DNA of 17,613 nt from Deltaproteobacteria bacterium. Lineage in GTDB: Bacteria; Myxococcota_A; UBA796. Shown in pieces: positions 1 through 6,475 of the stretch; position 1 is the stretch's first letter; each line of letters opens with the position of its first letter. The stretch covers positions 31,160-48,772 of the forward strand of contig PALY01000002.1 of the NCBI GenBank assembly GCA_002707085.1. Direction: 5' to 3'. Position numbers and translations under genes: made by a program. A model generated the notes under the pieces. The model was not told the DNA's origin, searched no databases, and worked only from the letters and a program-made list of their open reading frames with translations.

Positions 1-777
1 ATTTCATTGGATGGCGGACGCTTAGCGATTTTGCAGGATGTCACACTTTTTGCGCAGGCGGAATCACGTCGTCGTGAATTCGTGGGGAATGTATCTCATG
101 AACTCCGGACACCGGCCACCTCGATAGCAGGCTACGCGGAGACGCTTCTGGAAAATGAAGAGTCGATGGATGAATACACACTGGAGATGGTGCAAGTCAT
201 TTACCGCAATGCACGCCGATTGATTGCGTTGTTCGATGACCTGCTGTATCTCACGCGAATTGATGCGTATGAGGGCATGCTGGAATTCCAGAGCTTGTCG
301 CTTGCCAATGTCATCAATGAAGCTTTCGATAAAGCCAGAGCGAAGGCGGATGAGAAGCAGATTTCTTTGCAGAACTTTGTGGACAAGGACCATCAGATAG
401 ACAGCAATCGGGATGCGCTGGGCCACATTTTTGGGAACTTGGTCGAAAACGCAATCAAGTACAGCCAAGATGGTGGTCTGGTGACAGTTCGAGCCACGGT
501 ACGTGATGGCGGTCGGGTGTTGGTGGAGGTGATGGATGTTGGGTACGGCATCGATCCGGGTCTTCATGAGCGGATATTTGAACGGTTCTATCGAGTGGAC
601 AAAGGTAGGTCCCGTGCGGCCGGAGGCACGGGCTTGGGACTCGCTATTGTGAAGCGTTTGTGCCACGCCGTAGGGGCCAGTGTCGATGTAAAGAGCAAGC
701 CTGGTAAGGGAAGTATCTTCCGTGTACTGTTGCCCGGTACAGCAGATTTGGACAAGATGGTTCGAGGGAGTAGCTAA
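1..777 (+). CDS. PhoR-like sensor histidine kinase, 3' part (5' end outside window)
   Basis: This is the kinase core of a two-component sensor, which autophosphorylates on His and passes the phosphate to a response regulator. The frame is open from base 1, so the sensor, any membrane segments and most of a PAS-like domain lie off the window; the TTG at 7 is not a credible start. Visible in order: the end of a PAS-like fold (LAILQDVT), the H-box SHELRTP with the phospho-acceptor His at 97-99, the N-box (NLVENAIKYS), the G1 box (DVGYGI), the F-box (IFERFYRVD) and the G2 box (GTGLGLAIVK). The stretch RVDKGRS followed by GGTGLGLAIVK is typical of the PhoR/WalK group. All catalytic boxes are intact. 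A phosphate-sensing role is an inference from family resemblance; no partner regulator or pst/pho gene is in view. The gene ends in TAA at 775-777. Confidence 0.93.
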   Translation: MSLDGGRLAILQDVTLFAQAESRRREFVGNVSHELRTPATSIAGYAETLLENEESMDEYTLEMVQVIYRNARRLIALFDDLLYLTRIDAYEGMLEFQSLSLANVINEAFDKARAKADEKQISLQNFVDKDHQIDSNRDALGHIFGNLVENAIKYSQDGGLVTVRATVRDGGRVLVEVMDVGYGIDPGLHERIFERFYRVDKGRSRAAGGTGLGLAIVKRLCHAVGASVDVKSKPGKGSIFRVLLPGTADLDKMVRGSS

Positions 778-784
778 AAAACGC

Positions 785-801
785 CACGATTCATCGTGTT
801 T
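785..801 (+). terminator. Possible weak intrinsic terminator after the histidine kinase
   Basis: Eight bases after the kinase stop lies a perfect 5-bp stem (CACGA at 785-789, TCGTG at 794-798) with a TTCA loop, followed by only three T (799-801). A run of A (776-781) precedes it and could pair with the T. The stem and T-tract are short, so termination may be partial. The T-tract runs into the 12-mer listed as a candidate promoter element. Confidence 0.3.
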
Positions 802-808
802 ACGCTAT
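797..808 (+). promoter_or_regulatory. Candidate promoter element, copy 1 (12-mer shared with 8471-8482)
   Basis: TGTTTACGCTAT occurs here, 68 bases before the GTG of the first lipoprotein gene, and again 23 bases before the aminotransferase gene. Both copies lie in short intergenic gaps ahead of a new + strand gene block. TACGCT (801-806) or the following TATTCT (806-811) could serve as a -10 hexamer. No convincing -35 is seen at the right distance for this copy. The promoter role is an inference. Confidence 0.3.
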
Positions 809-865
809 TCTTGTGGTGTAGTTGCTCGCGGCTCATGCTGTGTGGAACGGTGTGATTAAGTTTTT

Positions 866-870
866 AGGGG
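866..870 (+). promoter_or_regulatory. Ribosome binding site that fixes a GTG start
   Basis: AGGGG lies 6 bases before GTG 877. An in-frame TAG at 865-867 rules out any earlier start, so GTG 877 is the first possible initiation codon and is well placed for this site. Confidence 0.6.
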
Positions 871-876
871 TCTTTA

Positions 877-1983
877 GTGAGTATTCGTCACGCATGTTTG
901 TTGTTATTCGCAATGGTTTTTGCGTGTTCCGAGTACAAGCTTGAGAGTGCGCTTGACGAAGATGGTGCCATGGATACTGGCCGCGGCTCTACCTCCGACG
1001 GCGATGGCGATGACACCGCAGTTCCAAGTTCCTACGATGGGGCGATCACTGGACGAATTTGTGATCCTTCGGGCGGAGGATGGATTGTGGGTGCCTATGT
1101 GTACACCATGATCGACACCGATGGTGATGGGGAAGGTGACACCAAGGTTGAAGATTCTACCGATGAATTTGGTCGTTACCGCCTGTCCGGGTTGCCCATT
1201 TACCGCGACTACGAAGTGGTGGCTGTGAAGGGTAGCTTTACTGCATCGTACGAAGTCAGTGTGAGAGAAGGCACAACCGAGATTCCAGACGATGAATGTG
1301 CTCTGGATCCTCCAAATATCGCAGTGGTTACTGGTGATTTTGATCACATCGAAGACATTATTGATGAAATGGGTCTTGAGTTTACGGAGTTCAGAGGAAC
1401 GGGCGGATCGACCGAGTACCGAGATTTTTTGACCGATTCTGCGGCCATGTCGGAGTTCGACATTATCTTTGTGAATTGTGGAGCATCCACTGAATGGTTG
1501 ACCACCCATCGGGAAGAGATTCGAGGAAACCTAAGGGGCTTCGTTGAAGCTGGTGGGTCCCTATACGCATCCGATTGGGCCTATTATTTTGTCGAGCTAC
1601 CATTCCCTGGAAAGATTGATTTTTATGGTGATGATTCAAGTGCAGGCGATGCACAATACGGTTGGCTTGGCCTGGTGACGGCCAATGTGGTTGATCCGGT
1701 CATGCAGGCAATCGTGGGTTCGACATCTGCGTCCATCAACTTTGATTTGTCCAGTTGGGCCGTCTCTGAGTCGCTTTCCCCGGATGTTGATGTGTTGTTG
1801 CAGGCCAATGTAGAGGTGATGGACCTATGGGGTGGTCGGTCGGTGATCCCCAACGCTCCCATTGCAGCACGGTTTGATATGGGTGCGGGTCGAGTGATTT
1901 ACACCGCTTTCCATAATGAACACCAAGAAACGACGACCATTGACATGCGTGAAATCTTAGAAGAGATCATCCTCAGTCTGTGA
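877..1983 (+). CDS. Lipoprotein with carboxypeptidase-regulatory-like and ThuA/GATase-like domains
   Basis: The protein has 368 residues. A short signal peptide ends in a lipobox (VFAC) with the lipidated Cys at 17 and Ser at +2, consistent with outer-membrane delivery. An acidic Asp/Gly/Ser/Thr-rich tether follows (about 26-50). Residues about 54-132 resemble a carboxypeptidase-regulatory-like beta-sandwich (GAITGRICDP, DEFGRYRLSGLP) and contain an Asp-rich loop (DTDGDGEGD) that could bind calcium. Residues about 147-368 look like a ThuA/class I glutamine-amidotransferase-like fold: strand VNIAVVTGDF-like start, FDIIFVNCG, the GGSLYASDW turn, and the late GRVIYTAFHNE strand typical of ThuA-like proteins. 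Where amidotransferases carry the nucleophile Cys, this protein has ASDW, so classical amidotransferase chemistry is unlikely; binding of sugar or another ligand is possible. It is first in the block and its TGA overlaps the next start. Domain calls are from motif reading. Confidence 0.82.
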   Translation: MSIRHACLLLFAMVFACSEYKLESALDEDGAMDTGRGSTSDGDGDDTAVPSSYDGAITGRICDPSGGGWIVGAYVYTMIDTDGDGEGDTKVEDSTDEFGRYRLSGLPIYRDYEVVAVKGSFTASYEVSVREGTTEIPDDECALDPPNIAVVTGDFDHIEDIIDEMGLEFTEFRGTGGSTEYRDFLTDSAAMSEFDIIFVNCGASTEWLTTHREEIRGNLRGFVEAGGSLYASDWAYYFVELPFPGKIDFYGDDSSAGDAQYGWLGLVTANVVDPVMQAIVGSTSASINFDLSSWAVSESLSPDVDVLLQANVEVMDLWGGRSVIPNAPIAARFDMGAGRVIYTAFHNEHQETTTIDMREILEEIILSL

Positions 1984-3014
1984 AGTGTGTTGAAACCAGC
2001 GTAGCGCGGGCAGTGCTGCTTCTGTTCTGTTTAGGCTGTGGTGACGTGGGCCTGAAGAATGCGGAGTTGGATACCGGACCACAGAGCTGGCAAGGCAATG
2101 GCGATTGGCGGGACGATGGTTCAAATCTGGACGCGGATGCGGATACGGATGCGGACACGGATGCGGATGCGGATGCGGATGCGGATACCGACTCTGATGC
2201 GGACGCAGACTCCGATACGGATGCGGACACCGACTCCGATACAGACGTGGGTGGAGATGTGGGCGGTGTCATTGATCTTCTGTACAACGTTAACGCTTGT
2301 CCAGAATGCTTCGACCCATCACCGGAAGTCCTTGAAGTATCGTTGAGTGCGCGCTTTCATTCACCCATGACGGGTAGTTGGCTGGATTGGATGCCGCCTC
2401 TTGGCAGTTGCATGCGGGACCCCGTGCGGACCGAATTGGCGATGACGGGCATCGATCTGGGAAGCTGGATGTACCTGAATGTGGGTTCATCTACATCGAT
2501 CAGTGCAGGACTTGAACCTGCCACAAACACCTACAAAACTTCTGGTATTGCGGGTTCATCATGGATCAACAACACTTCCTATACGATGGCGTTGCCAGAG
2601 TCTGGCCATGAAGTCATGGGTGCGTTGATTACCCCTGGTGGTTTCGATGATATTCAGCCCATCGGTATCTTGAATCCGGTGGCCAGTGCTTTTGGGCAGG
2701 TAATTTCTGCTGAGAATGCAAGATTTACCTGGGCGCCGTACGGTACAGGGGATGGGATCGCCATTTCGCTCACTGTGTATGACGGCGCAACATCGGCCTA
2801 TCGCGGTGAGGTGAATTGCTGGGCGCCGGACTCAGGATCGTTCACAATTCCCCCGGACCTTTTTTACAGCCCGACGCCTTTTTCAGCGTTGGACTTTTTG
2901 GTGATTGCCATACACCGATACAGAATTACTCTTTCGGAAAGTCCCGTAGATGGCTCTTTGGTTCAGGCGGTGGCGAAAAAGGGTGCGATGGGCACCGGTA
3001 AGCTTGGCCCATAA
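1980..3014 (+). CDS. Lipoprotein with Asp-Ala/Ser/Thr tether, function unknown
   Basis: The protein has 344 residues. The GTG start overlaps the previous stop (GTGA). The nearest purine-rich stretch (AGAAGAG, 1959-1965) is 14 bases away, so translation is probably coupled to the upstream gene. The lipobox CLGC puts the lipidated Cys at 20 with Gly at +2. The n-region is unusual in containing Glu. Residues 51-89 alternate Asp with Ala, Thr or Ser. The remainder (about 98-344) looks beta-rich, with several Cys (107, 110, 144, 280) that could form disulfides. A segment about 249-316 (FTWAPYG, then DSGSFTIPP and HRYRIT) looks like a domain that recurs in myxobacterial-type lipoproteins, but I cannot name the family. 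The C-terminus is basic and Gly-rich. No catalytic motif was recognised. A surface-exposed structural or binding role is inferred only from the lipobox and tether. Confidence 0.85.
   Translation: MKCVETSVARAVLLLFCLGCGDVGLKNAELDTGPQSWQGNGDWRDDGSNLDADADTDADTDADADADADTDSDADADSDTDADTDSDTDVGGDVGGVIDLLYNVNACPECFDPSPEVLEVSLSARFHSPMTGSWLDWMPPLGSCMRDPVRTELAMTGIDLGSWMYLNVGSSTSISAGLEPATNTYKTSGIAGSSWINNTSYTMALPESGHEVMGALITPGGFDDIQPIGILNPVASAFGQVISAENARFTWAPYGTGDGIAISLTVYDGATSAYRGEVNCWAPDSGSFTIPPDLFYSPTPFSALDFLVIAIHRYRITLSESPVDGSLVQAVAKKGAMGTGKLGP
2130..2246 (+). repeat. Imperfect hexanucleotide repeat coding for the Asp-Ala/Thr/Ser tether
   Basis: A GATGCG-type hexamer array lies within the lipoprotein gene, with variants ending in ACG, ACC, TCT, TCC or GCA. 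The unit is two codons, so copy-number change would alter tether length but not reading frame. Unit sequence is more varied than in the array at 3158-3259, which suggests an older or more eroded expansion. Confidence 0.85.
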
Positions 3015-3052
3015 ATCTGAGAACTTTTGTCTCTTCATTTAGGTATGTACAC

Positions 3053-5308
3053 ATGAAAACCACATTGAAAACTTTGTTCGTATTCTCGTTCTTGATTGCT
3101 GGCTGTGGTGGTGACAAGGACAGTGCAGATGACACTGGAACATCGAATTCGGATACGGACGCGGATGCAGATGCAGATGCAGATGCGGATGCGGATGCGG
3201 ATGCGGATGCAGATGCGGATGCGGATGCGGATGCGGATGCGGATGCGGATGCGGACGCCGATGACACGGGTGATAGTGGTGGTGATCCAACGACTGCGAT
3301 TGGAGTCGGTAACCTCTATGTGGCCGAAATTATGTATGACCCTACTGCAGTCAGTGACACAGCAGGCGAGTGGTTTGAGCTATACAACATGACCTCATCC
3401 TCCTTTGAGTTGAACGGAATTTCGATTCGCTCGGATGATGGAGAAGAGATTGTTGTGTCAGAATCTCTCGTTGTGTCCCCGTGGGGACGTGTGGTTCTGG
3501 GTGTCAATGATGATCCGGATGAGAATGGTGGTGCGATCGTCGATTACGAGTACGACCGTGGCGACTTTTCCCTCGGCAATGAAAGTGATTCCTTCTACGT
3601 CTACAATGCGGAAGGCACCCTGGTTTCAGAGATTGCCTATACCTCATCGTGGGATTTGGTAGAGGGGGCCTCTTTGCAGCTTGATCGCTTCAGTCATGCA
3701 AGCGGCGGGGCGACTGTGTCAGCGAACTGGTGTGCTGCGACGACAGAGATGGACATGGGTGACTTGGGAACACCCCACGCTCGCAATGATGTGTGTACAG
3801 ACATTGATCATGATGGTGATGGATACACAATAGATGATGGTGACTGCGACGATGATGACATCGATACCTATCCAGGCGCGCCAGAAGTATGGGATGGCAT
3901 AGACAACAACTGTGATGGTGAAATCGACAACATTTCATCCTCGACAGCGCGTGCTCGAGTGAAGGGCATTGAAACCGACTTCTTGGGGTGGCAGCACAGC
4001 TTGGCAGTGGGTGATGTCACAGGGGATGGCACTCCCGATCTGTTGACCGGTGGTTCTTATGTGCTGACTTATGGCCAAGGTGGCGTTTTTGTTCTCGATG
4101 GTGAAGACATCGACGAATGGGATGGTAATGCCGAGGACATGGCGGACGCCGCCGTTTATGGTGCTGGCTATTACGGCTACTTCTCTACCATGGGTCAAGT
4201 CATGGGTGACCAAAATGGTGATGGCCGTGATGACCTTTTTGTAGTGGGTACAGATGACTACTACAGCGACTACTACGGCACATACGCGGGCGCCCTGTTC
4301 TTTGGCGGACCGGATATTTTCAGCGGTGAAATGGACGAAGCGGATGGCGACATTCTGTTTAGCGGAAGCCAGAGTGGTGACTGGCATATGCAAGCATTGT
4401 CGGACATCGACTTTGATGGCGATGGACTCGATGACCTTTTCGTAGGTGACTACTACTACGGTGGGAGTGCTGAAGGTCAGCTGTACTACTTCAGCAGTGC
4501 TGAAATGGAGACAGGCGACGCCTACGATCTAGAGGATGATTCTCGCGCCTATTTCACTGGCGATCACGATGGAGACTTCCTGGGCTACAGCTTGGGTGGC
4601 GGAGACATGAACTTCGACGGCTATGAGGACGTGGTCGTGAGTGCTGCTGCAGAAGATTACGATGACATTGATCGTGCCGGCTGTATGTATGTGCTGGAAG
4701 GTCGGTCGGATATGGCAGACGGCAGTGCCAGCATTGGATGGGCGACGGATACTGAAATTTGTGGCACCTCCGACCATGCTCGGTTGGGACGCAATGCCAA
4801 TGCTCAGTTGATTGATATCGACGGCGATGTGGCTTTGGATTTGATCATCAGCGCCCCAGGTGCCGATTCCGGTGGCACAGAGGATGATGGCCAGGTGTTC
4901 ATCTTCTACAACGATGGAACCTTTGGTGGTGTCATGACCACCGATGATGCGGACATCACATTGTCTGGTGGAGATGCTGCCTACTTTGGGTATGCATTGA
5001 CGGTGGGTGATTATGATGGTGATGGAGAAGGCGATTTGGCCGTAGGCGCTCCGGATGGCATCACATGGGATGACTCCATGGATGATCCTGGAGAAGTCTT
5101 TGTGTTCCAGTTTACAACGCTTGTAGATAGCGATGGCTCATTGAGCGCAGATGATGCAGATCTGAGACTTGTTTCAGGTGCCAACAACCAGTTTGGAAAT
5201 TCGCTTACCACCACCGACTTTGATGGTGATGGTGTGGATGAATTGTTGGTTTCTTCACCGCGATGGAACTCAGAGATGGGCATGATCTCCATCTTTTCTC
5301 TTCGGTAG
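3053..5308 (+). CDS. Large surface lipoprotein: lamin-tail domain, MopE-type motif, seven-bladed FG-GAP propeller
   Basis: The protein has 751 residues. The lipobox LIAGC gives the lipidated Cys at 18 with Gly at +2. Residues 36-69 are seventeen consecutive Asp-Ala pairs, followed by DDTG. About 86-243 is a lamin-tail-like (LTD) domain (LYVAEIMYDP, GEWFELYN, NGISIRSDDG, SASV-type closing strands and a late NWCAA). About 250-292 is one copy of the Cys-containing motif shared with the copper-binding protein MopE (DGDCDD, YPGAPE, DGIDNNCDGEID). The rest carries seven FG-GAP/integrin-alpha-like repeats, each with an Asp-rich calcium-type loop: DVTGDGTPD, DQNGDGRDD, DFDGDGLDD, DMNFDGYED, DIDGDVALD, DYDGDGEGD and DFDGDGVDE. 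Seven copies match a closed seven-bladed propeller. It is likely an adhesion- or binding-type outer-surface protein. ATG 3053 has only a weak upstream AGG (3041-3043). A cytochrome gene begins 6 bases after its stop. Confidence 0.92.
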   Translation: MKTTLKTLFVFSFLIAGCGGDKDSADDTGTSNSDTDADADADADADADADADADADADADADADADADADDTGDSGGDPTTAIGVGNLYVAEIMYDPTAVSDTAGEWFELYNMTSSSFELNGISIRSDDGEEIVVSESLVVSPWGRVVLGVNDDPDENGGAIVDYEYDRGDFSLGNESDSFYVYNAEGTLVSEIAYTSSWDLVEGASLQLDRFSHASGGATVSANWCAATTEMDMGDLGTPHARNDVCTDIDHDGDGYTIDDGDCDDDDIDTYPGAPEVWDGIDNNCDGEIDNISSSTARARVKGIETDFLGWQHSLAVGDVTGDGTPDLLTGGSYVLTYGQGGVFVLDGEDIDEWDGNAEDMADAAVYGAGYYGYFSTMGQVMGDQNGDGRDDLFVVGTDDYYSDYYGTYAGALFFGGPDIFSGEMDEADGDILFSGSQSGDWHMQALSDIDFDGDGLDDLFVGDYYYGGSAEGQLYYFSSAEMETGDAYDLEDDSRAYFTGDHDGDFLGYSLGGGDMNFDGYEDVVVSAAAEDYDDIDRAGCMYVLEGRSDMADGSASIGWATDTEICGTSDHARLGRNANAQLIDIDGDVALDLIISAPGADSGGTEDDGQVFIFYNDGTFGGVMTTDDADITLSGGDAAYFGYALTVGDYDGDGEGDLAVGAPDGITWDDSMDDPGEVFVFQFTTLVDSDGSLSADDADLRLVSGANNQFGNSLTTTDFDGDGVDELLVSSPRWNSEMGMISIFSLR
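3158..3259 (+). repeat. Near-perfect tandem hexanucleotide array (17 units) coding for (Asp-Ala)17
   Basis: There are seventeen 6-bp units, nearly all GATGCG or GATGCA. In order: one GACGCG, three GATGCA, four GATGCG, one GATGCA, seven GATGCG-type units, then GACGCC (the first base of the last two Asp codons keeps GA). The Ala codon is almost always GCG or GCA and the Asp codon almost always GAT, far more uniform than in the flanking gene. This points to recent slippage or unequal exchange. Copy-number variants would stay in frame. Confidence 0.9.
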
Positions 5309-5314
5309 AAGGTC

Positions 5315-6475
5315 GTGAAGACCCTGCGGATCGGGGTGTATTTGCTTGCAGGAATATCGGTTGTGTTGATCGCAGCCCGTTCCTGGGAGCAGCCCAAAAC
5401 ACCCAATCTTGCCGCGGGCCAAAAGGCCAGCGATTGTGGTGTATGTCACACCGAAATCTATGCCGAGTGGAAGCAGTCTACGCATGCACAAGCATGGACC
5501 GATGTACAGTTTCAGGCAGAACTACATAAAGATCCTGAAGTGGGTTGGATGTGTTTGAATTGCCATACACCGCTTGCCAATCAGCAGGCTTATCTGGTGA
5601 ACACGACGGACTCGATTCGCAATATCGATAGAATCCGAAACCCAGCATTTGATCCCGCATGGCAAGCGGAAGGGGTCACTTGCTTGTCCTGTCATTGGAC
5701 CAACGAAGGAATTGCCAGCGCCCATAAGAATGTGAATGCCCCACACCCGACTGTGTATTCACCAGAGTTGAAGCGTGACTCTCTTTGCAATGAGTGCCAT
5801 CAGGCAGTGGCCCGCATTGAGGACAACCTGGTCTGTCATTTCAATACTGGCCAAGAGAAGTTGGACGCTGGTGTCACAGAGTCCTGTCAGGAGTGTCATA
5901 TGCCCAGCGTTGAGCGTGTCATGGCCCTGGGCGGCCCGGTTCGTACCGGTGGTCGTCATCTGTGGGCTGGAAGCGGCATACCCAAAGGGGACGAATCCAC
6001 ACATCCAGGTTTGGATGCGCTTGATTTTAAAGTGACCGCACAAGCGCAGGCAGCACCCGGAGAACAGGTGCCTGTGGTCATCACCTTGGTCAATGCGCGT
6101 GCGGGACACATGGTTCCTTCTGGAGACCCAGAGCGAACCGTTGTGGTGCGAATAGAAGGGCCGGCCGGAAATGTGGAAGAGTGGAGAATCGGCCAAGTAT
6201 GGGAGTGGCACCCTGTAAGTCGGAAGCTTTCAGACAATCGTTTGAAGCCCAAAGAAGCACGAGATCACCAATGGTCGTTTACGATGCCCACGGAAGATGT
6301 AGAACTCAAGGTCAGCGTCGATCACGTACGGATGAGTTCAGAGAACCTAAACTACCACATTGAAAAGGCAGAAAAAGGCCACCCGGGACCATCCGCAGAA
6401 GCGCTTCGAGCCTATCCAACCAAACGAAGACTCTTTTCTCATCAAACCCAGATATCGGTGCGAGATGGCCCTTAG
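5315..6475 (+). CDS. Pentaheme c-type cytochrome (cytochrome c554-like)
   Basis: The protein has 386 residues. An N-terminal hydrophobic segment (about 5-21) after a basic start is a signal peptide or membrane anchor leading to the periplasm. Five CXXCH heme sites are present: 41-45, 80-84, 123-127, 158-162 and 191-195, the last as CQECHMP. Downstream His residues such as H57 (STHAQAW) and H215 (GRHLWAG) are candidate distal ligands. C174-H175 is a lone Cys-His without CXXCH. This arrangement resembles cytochrome c554-type multiheme domains. A C-terminal beta-rich domain (about 235-355) has the GHMVPSGDPER signature often found behind such hemes. The likely role is electron transfer or redox chemistry in the periplasm or at the outer membrane; the partner is unknown. 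GTG 5315 is preceded by AGAAGG ending only 2 bases away. GTG 5336 is a possible alternative, but would lose the basic n-region. Confidence 0.9.
   Translation: MKTLRIGVYLLAGISVVLIAARSWEQPKTPNLAAGQKASDCGVCHTEIYAEWKQSTHAQAWTDVQFQAELHKDPEVGWMCLNCHTPLANQQAYLVNTTDSIRNIDRIRNPAFDPAWQAEGVTCLSCHWTNEGIASAHKNVNAPHPTVYSPELKRDSLCNECHQAVARIEDNLVCHFNTGQEKLDAGVTESCQECHMPSVERVMALGGPVRTGGRHLWAGSGIPKGDESTHPGLDALDFKVTAQAQAAPGEQVPVVITLVNARAGHMVPSGDPERTVVVRIEGPAGNVEEWRIGQVWEWHPVSRKLSDNRLKPKEARDHQWSFTMPTEDVELKVSVDHVRMSSENLNYHIEKAEKGHPGPSAEALRAYPTKRRLFSHQTQISVRDGP

Noticed and set aside
64..666. 200-residue minus-strand ORF opposite the histidine kinase
   Set aside because: The kinase frame carries every expected motif. 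The antisense product shows no recognisable domain and only mirrors codon structure.
1973..2287. Minus-strand ORF rich in Ser, Val and Ala over the 1980 gene
   Set aside because: It is the antisense shadow of the Asp-Ala/Thr/Ser tether repeat with no independent coding signal.
3158..3259. Possible CRISPR array or phase-variable repeat
   Set aside because: The units are 6 bp and contiguous without spacers, so this is not CRISPR. Gain or loss of units keeps the reading frame, so on/off phase variation is not expected.
2926..3267. Minus-strand ORF coding for a long Ser-Ala repeat, and the parallel His-Pro and Arg-Met repeat frames over the hexamer arrays
   Set aside because: These are frame shadows of the GATGCG array. 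They lack a ribosome binding site and lie within a well-supported lipoprotein gene with a lipobox and recognisable domains.
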